From Competibacteraceae bacterium UBA2792 (lineage in GTDB: Bacteria; Pseudomonadota; Gammaproteobacteria; Competibacterales; Competibacteraceae), in NCBI GenBank assembly GCA_002352125.1, contig DEHU01000099.1, positions 1 through 14,581 on the forward strand: 14,581 nt of DNA, in the 5' to 3' direction. The notes beneath the pieces were generated by a model, which made no database searches, had not been told where the DNA came from, and saw only the letters and a list, made by a program, of their open reading frames with translations. The first letter of the stretch is position 1. Every line of letters starts with the position of its first letter. Below, piece after piece: positions 8,232 to 14,581 of the stretch. A program made the position numbers and the translations under genes.

Positions 8232-8864
8232 TTAGCGGATCTTCTCGATTTCGGTCAGAAAGATGTCCATGAAGCGGTCGGTGACGGCCGGGTGCTTGCC
8301 GGAAATCAGGTTGCCGTCGATCACGATATCGGTGGTCTGATCGCCGTCGTAAATCACCTCGCCACCGGCGTTTTCCACATCGCAGATGATGTTGTGGGCG
8401 CAGGTGACCTTGCGGCCTTGCAGCAATGCAGAGTCGGCACAGAACAGCCAAAGGCTGTGGCAGATGGTGCCGATCTTGAGATTGGGCGTGGCGACCGCCT
8501 CGCGCAAAAACACCACGGCCGGCGCCATATTGGGTTGACCTTTGCGGGGGTTGGCCTGGTAGCGCAGGCGATCCGTGGCATAGGCGCCGATCAACAAGAT
8601 GCCTTTGAAATCGGCGGGTTTCACGTCATCGAGTTCGGTGCTGACGATGACGTGCTCCTCGACATAGCCTTCGTCGGGGTTCGAGCCAAAGGTCAGTTCC
8701 GCGTTGCCCCACAGATGGGAGAGGTAAACGACCTGATACCCCCGTTCGGGGAAGAATGCATTGAATTTACGAAATTCGGTCTGATCGAAATGATCCTCGA
8801 TCAGCACGCCAATTTTGCCTTTTGTCGGCTCGCCGATGATGCCTCTGACGGGTGCTTGGGTCAT
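8232..8864 (-). CDS. DJ-1/PfpI family protein
   Basis: A 210-residue member of the DJ-1/PfpI superfamily, whose members act as cysteine proteases, glyoxalases or deglycases, chaperones, or amidotransferase-like proteins. The start GKIGVLIEDHFDQTEFRKF holds the conserved acidic residue (E30), and the nucleophile elbow is IGTICHSLWLF with C135-H136, the Cys-His pair of PfpI-type enzymes. A segment at about residues 47-85 is longer than in minimal DJ-1 proteins. I chose the ATG at 8864 over an upstream TTG at 8918 because the family fold begins soon after it; GAGAAC upstream is a weak ribosome site. It lies between the debranching enzyme and the AGE/STAS gene, which fits removal of reactive carbonyls from sugar metabolism, but that role is inferred from position. 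Confidence 0.88.
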   Translation of the reverse strand: MTQAPVRGIIGEPTKGKIGVLIEDHFDQTEFRKFNAFFPERGYQVVYLSHLWGNAELTFGSNPDEGYVEEHVIVSTELDDVKPADFKGILLIGAYATDRLRYQANPRKGQPNMAPAVVFLREAVATPNLKIGTICHSLWLFCADSALLQGRKVTCAHNIICDVENAGGEVIYDGDQTTDIVIDGNLISGKHPAVTDRFMDIFLTEIEKIR

Positions 8865-9027
8865 AGCGTGTTCTCTACGAGTTTCGATGGATTTTTCAGC
8901 CGCAACTTCGGGCAACAACCGGGGCTTTCACCCTCTTCCAATGGGCTGGAACGCCGGGCGCGTTTCTGGGACCGCCCGCTTTAGTGGCCATCCGTGCGGC
9001 ATAGCTTCGGGTTATCGAGATAAAAAA

Positions 9028-11127
9028 TCATTTCGAGATCAACACCGCAACGCTGCGTCCGCCGACCGGATACCGGTCGCTATCGATCCCGGTTTCCTGG
9101 CCTAGGGTCGCGATATCCTTGGGCGTCGCCAAGCCGGTATCCACAGCGCGATACCAACGCCGGCCTTGCACCGGCGGGATAGCAAAACTCAAAGGTTCCC
9201 AATACATGTTCATCATGATGTGAATATCCGCTTCGTCGCCCATTCCCCCAGAAGTGGCCGCCAAAACCCGTGCATTGGGATCGTCCCAGTTCGGTACGCC
9301 AAGCTCGCAACCATGCCAAGTCAGATCGGCCAAACCCCGTTCGTTGACTTCTCCAGTGAAATAGCGGGAGCGGTGCACTGTGGCATGGCGCAAGCGGAAG
9401 GCAATCATTTCTTTCCAGAACCGGAACAAATCTGGGTGCTTGTCAACCAGAGTCCAGTCGAACCAACTGATGTCATTATCCTGACAATAAGCATTGTTAT
9501 TGCCTTTCTGGGTCCGTCGCACCTCGTCGCCCATTACCATCATCGGCACGCCTTGGGACAACATTAGGATAGTAGCGAAATTTTTGATTTGCCGAGTTCG
9601 CAGGGCTTCGATTCCGGCATCGTCCGTTTCTCCCTCAACTCCGCAATTCCAACTCAGATTCTCGTTAATGCCATCACCGTTGTGCTCGCCGTTCGCCCAA
9701 TTGTGCTTGTCGTTGTAGGACACGAGATCGTTCAGGGTAAAACCGTCGTGGGCGACGAGAAAATTCACGCTGTTAACCGGTAAATGCCCGCGCCATTGAT
9801 ACAAGTCGGCACTGCCCGATAGACGAGAGGCGACGGCACCGATGATTCCCGCATCTCCCTTGACGAAGCGGCGGATGTCGTCGCGGTAACGGCCGTTCCA
9901 CTCACCCCAGCGGTAGCCGGGAAAGTGACCGATCTGATATAGACCGGCGGCATCCCAAGCTTCGGCGATAACCTTGGCATCGATCAGTTCGTCGTTCAAT
10001 TCGATGTCCCATAGCACCGGCGGATATTGCATTGGTGCCCCATCTTCGCCGCGCGACAGCACAGATGCTTCATCGAAGCGGAAGCCGTCGACATGCATCT
10101 CCTTGACCCAATACTTTAAGCAATCGACAATGAATTTCTCGCCGATGGGATGGTTGCAGTTGAAAGTGTTACCGCAACCGGTGTAATCGTAGTAATAGCG
10201 CCGATCCAGAGGAGAGAGGTAGTAGTAGTTGCTGTTATCGATGCCTTTGAAGGAAAACACCGGCCCCTGGTGATTGCCTTCGTCGGTGTGGTTGAACACC
10301 ACATCGAGTATGACTTCGATGCCGGCTTTATGGAGCGCTTTGACCATGTCGCGAAATTCCCGCACATGGTTTCCAGCTTCCGGATCGACACAATAGCCCG
10401 GATGTGGGGCGAAATAGCTCATGGTGCTATAGCCCCAGTAATTGGTCAGCCGCTGACCTTCGAAATCCCTGGCTTCGGTATCGTCGAATTCGAAAACCGG
10501 CAACAGCTCAACTGCCGTAACGCCGAGTTCTTTGAGATAAGGTATTTTTTCGATGACTGCCGCGAAGGTGCCAGGCTGTTTGACCCTAGCGCTCGACGAG
10601 CGGGTAAAGCCGCCAACGTGCAGTTCATAAATCACCGTTTCGTTTAGCGGGCGCTTGAGCGGCCGATCACCTTCCCAGTCGTAACCGCTGGGATCGATGA
10701 CCACACTGCGCAACGAAGTGGCCAGATTGTCGCCCGGCAGACAGGCATCGCCGCGTTTCCAGAGCGATTTGTTGTTGCCTTTCGAGTAAGGCTCGATCAG
10801 CACCTTTTCTCGATCAAAACGATGCCCGGCACCCGGATCGTCCGGACCATCGACACGGATAGTATAATGAATGCCAGCCTTGGCATTTCGGATCAAAACA
10901 TGCCAGAAATGAAATGTCTTGTTGATCGTTGGATCGAACGATACGATTTGGAAAGGATGGATGTCGTCGCAGCTATCGAACAACAGTAATTCGATACCCG
11001 TAGCATGTTCGGAAAATACGGAAAAATTGATGCCATCCTCCACGACAGTTGCTCCTAGAGGATGGGGCGATCCTTTTTCGATGGACAATAATTTGCCGGT
11101 AGCTGGTTTGCTGATTGGATTAGCCAT
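9028..11127 (-). CDS. glgX: GlgX/isoamylase-type glycogen debranching enzyme (GH13)
   Basis: A 699-residue glycoside hydrolase of the GH13 GlgX/TreX type, which hydrolyses alpha-1,6 branch points of glycogen or limit dextrins. The N-terminal CBM48-like domain is at about 20-115 (PLGATVVEDGINFSVFSEHA). The GH13 barrel runs about 165-560, with region I DVVFNHT (D275, H280), region II GFRFDEA (nucleophile D352), region III IAEAWD (acid/base E389) and region IV VAHDGFTLNDLVSYN (H460, D461). A C-terminal beta domain ends the protein. An unusually strong ribosome site, AAGGAGG (11144-11138), stands 10 nt before the ATG. It is not beside glgB, glgC, glgA or glgP but heads a four-gene minus-strand cluster, so it may be a specialised copy. 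A gap of 163 bp separates it from the PfpI-like gene. Confidence 0.93.
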   Translation of the reverse strand: MANPISKPATGKLLSIEKGSPHPLGATVVEDGINFSVFSEHATGIELLLFDSCDDIHPFQIVSFDPTINKTFHFWHVLIRNAKAGIHYTIRVDGPDDPGAGHRFDREKVLIEPYSKGNNKSLWKRGDACLPGDNLATSLRSVVIDPSGYDWEGDRPLKRPLNETVIYELHVGGFTRSSSARVKQPGTFAAVIEKIPYLKELGVTAVELLPVFEFDDTEARDFEGQRLTNYWGYSTMSYFAPHPGYCVDPEAGNHVREFRDMVKALHKAGIEVILDVVFNHTDEGNHQGPVFSFKGIDNSNYYYLSPLDRRYYYDYTGCGNTFNCNHPIGEKFIVDCLKYWVKEMHVDGFRFDEASVLSRGEDGAPMQYPPVLWDIELNDELIDAKVIAEAWDAAGLYQIGHFPGYRWGEWNGRYRDDIRRFVKGDAGIIGAVASRLSGSADLYQWRGHLPVNSVNFLVAHDGFTLNDLVSYNDKHNWANGEHNGDGINENLSWNCGVEGETDDAGIEALRTRQIKNFATILMLSQGVPMMVMGDEVRRTQKGNNNAYCQDNDISWFDWTLVDKHPDLFRFWKEMIAFRLRHATVHRSRYFTGEVNERGLADLTWHGCELGVPNWDDPNARVLAATSGGMGDEADIHIMMNMYWEPLSFAIPPVQGRRWYRAVDTGLATPKDIATLGQETGIDSDRYPVGGRSVAVLISK

Positions 11128-11760
11128 TCGGATATACCCTCCTTTTCATGTCCAAATTTTCCAGCATTCGGTCGTTTCGATAAGACCTCGACCTCACTCT
11201 CGACAACTACTCGAATCAAGACTTCGGTAGCGCAAGAGGGCGATATCCAGAAAATCGGACCGTTTTTTGCTTCGGTTACTCTTTTCGTTTCGATTATTTA
11301 TTGAGAGTAGCTCATAAATTTTTTTTTGCCCGATGCGAATTTTCGAAGCTGATCTTGCCGCACGACCGATGAAGTTCCGATGAACGATCACGATGCTCGT
11401 TCGCCGAGACTCCAATATAGATATCCACAGAATAAAGCGAAACGCACCGTGCCCGCCTTGCCATCTCAGCGATTACGCCAGCCACCAGCCGGGAACCAAA
11501 GACATTGCGCCGACATTGTTTCCTAGCCGACACCTTCGTCTGCAGCTCGGTGCGTTCACAGAGTTTTTCGATTTGATGCGCCATAATTCAGGCATAAAAA
11601 AACCGCCAGCGAATCCGGCTGGCGGTAAAGTACAGGATATTGAGCTTAAAACACGCTTCGCTGTAGAAACCAGCTTAAGCGGGCGCTAGTAAACGGCAAT
11701 CCGGCTTCGGGGTAAATCGGGACGATTTGCAAACCAATCGTGGTTTTTACTTAGTTAGGG
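11128..11760. other. Gene-free stretch upstream of glgX
   Basis: This stretch separates the glgX start from the end of the zinc-ribbon gene; both genes read leftward. Open frames here have no recognisable protein character. The part nearest glgX carries its ribosome site and presumably its promoter, but I cannot pick out a convincing -35/-10 pair. It is AT-rich around 11263-11327, with a T6 run at 11263-11268 and a T9 run at 11319-11327. The far end holds a minus-strand terminator (separate entry) and about 135 bp that would be either the zinc-ribbon gene's 3' UTR or a small RNA. Confidence 0.6.
11596..11626 (-). terminator. Rho-independent terminator, minus strand
   Basis: ACCGCCAGC (11602-11610) pairs with GCTGGCGGT (11618-11626), a 9-bp GC-rich stem with a 7-nt loop. 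On the minus strand it is followed at once by seven T (11602-11596), partly shared with the stem's end. It would end transcripts from the zinc-ribbon gene, whose stop is 135 nt upstream, and would insulate glgX from them. Confidence 0.85.
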
Positions 11761-12294
11761 TTACGGCTCTTCGGTTACCCGCACGAAAACTGTCCCCTTG
11801 CAAGCCAGGCAAGGTTCGATGAGCGTCGGCGCGCGAAAAACCACCAGCTCACCGCATTCTCCGCACTGTAGGGTTCCCGGTCCAGTCACCTCACCGCGGT
11901 GATACAGCTTTGCGTCAACCTCAGCCGGCGGCGTTTCGAACGCCAGCAAATCCAGCCGCGACTGATCCACGCCTCGCTGAAAAAAATCCGATAACCGATC
12001 CTCGATCAGCTCCAGATCGAACTGCAACCAAGCGCTTAAATCGCGGCCGGTGGCGGCCAAATATTGGCCGGCATCCTCCAGGTCGCGCTTGAGATAGCCG
12101 CCGATCAAGCGGGCCTCTTCGCGGGTCAGTTCGCCCAGCTCCACCGCCTTTTCCGCCGCGTGCTCGATGCTGGCGCTCAATCGCGGAAAAGCGGCCTTTT
12201 CGGCCTGTTCGAGTTCTTCCAAACGAATCTTGACTCGCTCCATCATGCTGTCATATGCCCGAGCGAGTCGATTGTCATGAGTGGGTTTGGTCAT
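11761..12294 (-). CDS. YbeL-like zinc-ribbon protein (DUF1451)
   Basis: A 177-residue protein resembling E. coli YbeL (DUF1451), whose function is not established. The N-terminal two-thirds are helical and charged, probably coiled-coil, with the family segment ELGELTREEARLIGGYLKRD. The segment YHRGEVTGPGTLQCGECG leads into a C-terminal zinc ribbon with two CxxC pairs, C144/C147 and C162/C165. It has no signal peptide or membrane segment, so it is probably cytosolic. I chose the ATG at 12294, which has GGGAG at 12307-12303 as ribosome site 8 nt upstream; an in-frame TTG at 12309 would overlap that site. It is divergent from the CDP-alcohol phosphatidyltransferase gene, with a 206-bp gap, and likely ends at the terminator at 11596-11626. 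Confidence 0.87.
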   Translation of the reverse strand: MTKPTHDNRLARAYDSMMERVKIRLEELEQAEKAAFPRLSASIEHAAEKAVELGELTREEARLIGGYLKRDLEDAGQYLAATGRDLSAWLQFDLELIEDRLSDFFQRGVDQSRLDLLAFETPPAEVDAKLYHRGEVTGPGTLQCGECGELVVFRAPTLIEPCLACKGTVFVRVTEEP

Positions 12295-12383
12295 GCTGTG
12301 TTCTCCCAAGCTCGATTACCGGTTCCGCGGTGGAACTTCAGCTTGCTTACCGGCCCATTCTAACGGCGATTCCAACGGATGGC

Positions 12384-12414
12384 TTGGCTCGAAAGCACAA
12401 AAATTAGGTATGCT
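12384..12414 (+). promoter_or_regulatory. Candidate sigma70-like promoter for the phosphatidyltransferase gene
   Basis: TTGGCT (12384-12389) and TATGCT (12409-12414) with a 19-bp spacer, in the divergent intergenic region. This would give a leader of about 80 nt before the TTG start at 12501. The spacer is longer than the ideal 17 bp, so this is tentative. Confidence 0.25.
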
Positions 12415-12500
12415 TAGAGCGGTTCGAACCTCGTCGAAGTTCTTGGCGTTCCACCGCAACCCCAACCGAGAACGACGCCGGTATCGCGGCGCCGTGACCT

Positions 12501-13076
12501 TTGAAAGCCAGCGATATACCTAACCTCATTACCGGCCTGCGGATTCTGCTCGTGTCGCCCTTCCTGTGGCTGCTGCTGCAGGAACGCTACGGGATGGCGC
12601 TATCGCTGTTCGTGATCGCCGGTATTTCCGATGCGCTGGATGGTTTCCTGGCCAAGCGCTTCGGTTGGACCAGCACCCTGGGCGGCATACTCGACCCCAT
12701 CGCCGACAAACTGCTGCTCATGGGAGCGGTCTTGGCGCTCGGTTGGTTGAACGAACTGCCGATCTGGCTGGTGGTGCTGGTTATTCTGCGGGATCTGATC
12801 ATCGTCGCCGGCGCGATCGGCTATCACTTTATGATCGAGCCGGTTGAAGCCAGCCCGCTGCGGGTCAGCAAACTGAATACCTTGATGCAATTGATGCTGG
12901 TGTTCGCCGTGATCGTAAATTACGGGATCGCCGCTCTTCCGGCTTGGCTGTTGGCGGGGCTGATCTACCTGACGGCGCTGACGACCGGCTGGAGCGGAGG
13001 CGCTTACGTGTGGCAGTGGAGCCAGCGAGCCTGGAGCAAGACGCGCGGCGAATCCAACCGTCACCTTCGAAAATAG
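12501..13076 (+). CDS. CDP-alcohol phosphatidyltransferase family protein
   Basis: A 191-residue inner-membrane enzyme of the family that transfers a phosphatidyl group from CDP-diacylglycerol to an alcohol, as PgsA does with glycerol-3-phosphate. The metal-binding signature D-x2-D-G-x2-A-R-x-G-x3-D-x3-D is present as SDALDGFLAKR (D44, D47, G48, A51) followed by GGILDPIADKLL (G61, D65, D69), with Lys (K52) in place of the usual Arg. IPNLITGLRILLVSP is the standard first segment, and about six hydrophobic helices follow. The start must be TTG at 12501: an in-frame TGA lies at 12495-12497 and the next Met is residue 32, inside the first helices. No Shine-Dalgarno is visible. A second cardiolipin/PG-type enzyme or a different alcohol acceptor are both possible; the acceptor cannot be read from sequence. 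Confidence 0.88.
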   Translation: MKASDIPNLITGLRILLVSPFLWLLLQERYGMALSLFVIAGISDALDGFLAKRFGWTSTLGGILDPIADKLLLMGAVLALGWLNELPIWLVVLVILRDLIIVAGAIGYHFMIEPVEASPLRVSKLNTLMQLMLVFAVIVNYGIAALPAWLLAGLIYLTALTTGWSGGAYVWQWSQRAWSKTRGESNRHLRK

Positions 13077-13086
13077 GCTCCGCCTG

Positions 13087-14295
13087 TCAGCCTTTGAGCA
13101 ATTCGCAACTGGCTCGATAAGCTTCCGCCAACGCGGTCATGTAAGCATCGTTGATCTGGCTGGATTCCAGACCCAGCATGTCGAGCGCCTCCCAATCGCA
13201 GCGCTCGTAAGCCAAGGCGCAGGCCAAGATGCGTCCCAGCGGTCCCGCATGTTGCAGCAAGGCTTTGTTGATTTCCTCGTCCAAAGGTAGAGAAGCCAAA
13301 ACTTGTTCCAACGGCGCTTGAGCTATGGCATCCAACACCGACAACAAGCCAACCGTAAATCCGCTCTCTTTCTGTTTGATGCCGGTGGCATCGGCCAGTA
13401 ATTCGCACATCTTGGCCCGCTCCAGAGCGAGGGTGATCAGATCGCTACGATGATCTTCGATGTTGGCCAGCGAGGTCAGCGTCGCCCAAGACCGAATTTT
13501 GTTGATGCCGAGCAGAATGATGGCGCGCTGGATGGAGTCGATGCGGCGAGGCAGATTAAAATAAGCCGAATTGATGTAGCGCAATAACTTATAGCTTAGG
13601 GAAACGTCCTGCCTGATCAGTCCTTCGATGGATTTGAGATCAATTTGAGGGTCGTGCAGTTTGCCGATCAGTTGCAGCATAGCCAGATGGTTGGCGGGTA
13701 CACCGCGAAACTTGAGCAGCTTGGGCTGGGAAAAGTGATAGCCCTGAAAATAATCGAACCGCAGAGTTTGGCACAGCTCCTGTACCGCCTGCGTTTCGAT
13801 GCGCTCGGCCATCAAGGCGACTCGATGACGGCGCAACAAAGGCACCAAGCGCCGCACTTCCATTTCGGGCGTGGTCAGCATGTCGATCTTGACGTAGTCG
13901 GCGATTTCCAGCAGAGCCCGGTACGCTTCGTTGTCCGTATAATCGTCCAAGACGAAGCGATGACCCTGCTGGCGCAGCGACCGCAACGCACACAACAGCG
14001 GCTCGTCCACCACGATGTTGCCGACCACCTCAAAAACCAGTTGCGGCAACACGAACATTTCCAGATGCCCCCCGACGACGAAGTCGCGGGCCACGTTGAT
14101 AAACGCTTTGTGCTGACCGACAACTTGATCGAGACCTACCTCGGTGACCGTATTCAAGACCACCTGCGAGGTCGCGATCTCGGCATCGAGAAACTGGGCG
14201 GAATCGGCTCCGGCATGGCGGTAAAACAATTCGTAACCTTCCACCTGAAAGTCGCGATCATAGATAGGTTGACGAGCGAAGTAGATGTCCTTCAT
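13087..14295 (-). CDS. EAL-HDOD signalling protein (YuxH/CdgJ type)
   Basis: A 402-residue cytosolic protein with an N-terminal EAL-like domain (about 1-195) and a C-terminal HDOD domain (about 197-390). The EAL motif reads YELF (E22) rather than EAL, and the loop after the double Asp is DDYTDNEAY instead of DDFGTG. Other positions that bind metal or c-di-GMP in active phosphodiesterases look kept: N67, E89, D117, D118, K136 (VKID), E164 (AERIE) and Q184 (FQGYHFSQP). Characterised relatives of this layout, such as Vibrio CdgJ, affect motility and are often catalytically inactive. HDOD (NHLAMLQLIGKL, later LSYKLLRYINSAYF) is a helical signalling domain. The start at 14295 has a GAAGG site 7 nt upstream. 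Its stop faces the phosphatidyltransferase stop across 10 bp. Confidence 0.92.
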   Translation of the reverse strand: MKDIYFARQPIYDRDFQVEGYELFYRHAGADSAQFLDAEIATSQVVLNTVTEVGLDQVVGQHKAFINVARDFVVGGHLEMFVLPQLVFEVVGNIVVDEPLLCALRSLRQQGHRFVLDDYTDNEAYRALLEIADYVKIDMLTTPEMEVRRLVPLLRRHRVALMAERIETQAVQELCQTLRFDYFQGYHFSQPKLLKFRGVPANHLAMLQLIGKLHDPQIDLKSIEGLIRQDVSLSYKLLRYINSAYFNLPRRIDSIQRAIILLGINKIRSWATLTSLANIEDHRSDLITLALERAKMCELLADATGIKQKESGFTVGLLSVLDAIAQAPLEQVLASLPLDEEINKALLQHAGPLGRILACALAYERCDWEALDMLGLESSQINDAYMTALAEAYRASCELLKG

Positions 14296-14385
14296 GAACG
14301 TACCTTCATCGGAACGGTGCGCGCTCCGCAGATTGTACTGGAAAGTGGGCCGAAACTGCCTGTCAGCCGATGATCTGATCCCAAA

Positions 14386-14414
14386 TTGGCTTCAGGAATA
14401 TTGTAGAGTATGGG
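14386..14414 (+). promoter_or_regulatory. Candidate promoter for the AI-2E/PerM-like gene
   Basis: TTGGCT (14386-14391) and TATGGG (14409-14414) with a 17-bp spacer, in the 197-bp gap between divergent genes. The -35 hexamer is the same as in the candidate at 12384. The -10 box is poor, so this is only a suggestion. Confidence 0.25.
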
Positions 14415-14492
14415 TGGCGTTGCCATCACGCGCGAAATCCGGATTCGATTCTACCGAGCCGCCCACACAACTTAAGATGGAAGGATATCGCG

Positions 14493-14581
14493 ATGCACCG
14501 CCAGTCCCAAATCCGTTTCTGGCTCGTCTTTGCCGCTCTGTTCGCCGGTGCGTTATACCTGCTGGCGCCGGTGCTGACGCC
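14493..14581 (+). CDS. Probable AI-2E/PerM family membrane protein, 5' end only
   Basis: Only the first 29 codons are present; the gene runs off the window. The N-terminus is a short basic segment, then a hydrophobic helix ending in ALYLLAPVLT, like the first helix of AI-2E/PerM (DUF20) transporters, where the segment LLxPVLxPF is common. A CDP-alcohol phosphatidyltransferase nearby is a frequent companion of that family in gammaproteobacteria. The ribosome site GGAAGG (14479-14484) is 8 nt before the ATG, which supports a genuine start. With so little sequence, any other polytopic membrane protein remains possible. Confidence 0.5.
   Translation, partial: MHRQSQIRFWLVFAALFAGALYLLAPVLT

Noticed and set aside
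11277..11327. Possible plus-strand terminator: TACTCT/AGAGTA stem followed by nine T.
   Set aside because: The stem is only 6 bp and AT-rich, the loop is 21 nt, the T run starts about 10 nt after the stem, and no plus-strand gene ends here.
11194..11584. Two minus-strand open frames (73 and 90 codons) in the region before glgX.
   Set aside because: They overlap each other in different frames, have skewed composition without domains, and lack ribosome sites.
1..14581. CRISPR arrays, insertion sequences, tRNA genes, prophage or toxin-antitoxin modules.
   Set aside because: I saw no regularly spaced repeats, transposase-like frames, terminal inverted repeats, cloverleaf sequences or phage genes.

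Overview
The window looks like the chromosome of a moderately GC-rich gammaproteobacterium. The evidence is the ybeY-ybeX(corC)-lnt gene order, a YbeL-type zinc-ribbon protein, and a CDP-alcohol phosphatidyltransferase close to what looks like an AI-2E/PerM-type permease. A glycogen-handling Competibacter-like lineage is one guess, but the sequence alone does not settle the genus. All complete genes appear intact. I see no tRNA, rRNA, insertion sequence, CRISPR array or prophage.

Left part (1-4278, + strand): the 3' end of ybeY overlaps corC/ybeX by 4 bp. A candidate terminator and 135 bp follow, then lnt (apolipoprotein N-acyltransferase), which overlaps by 4 bp a predicted lipoprotein with an SLT-type lytic transglycosylase domain. 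This is an envelope and RNA-maturation block. Downstream is a separate four-helix membrane protein of the DUF4239 (bestrophin-like) family.

Middle part (4359-11127, - strand, read right to left): a four-gene cluster encodes a GlgX/isoamylase-type GH13 debranching enzyme, a DJ-1/PfpI-family protein, a 711-residue protein combining an N-terminal beta domain, an AGE-type (alpha/alpha)6 barrel and a C-terminal STAS domain, and an FAD-dependent GMC oxidoreductase. The gene set suggests alpha-glucan debranching, sugar epimerisation or binding, flavin-dependent oxidation and carbonyl or protein quality control. A STAS domain on an epimerase-like barrel suggests control by partner switching. This cluster is the best candidate for an undescribed system. 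It is preceded by a 633 bp gene-free stretch (11128-11760) that probably holds its control region and, further up, a minus-strand terminator.

Right part (11761-14581): a YbeL-like zinc-ribbon protein (-) is divergent from a CDP-alcohol phosphatidyltransferase (+, forced TTG start). The latter converges, with 10 bp between stop codons, on an EAL-HDOD signalling protein (-). Divergent from that protein is the 5' end of a probable AI-2E/PerM family membrane protein (+), cut by the window edge.
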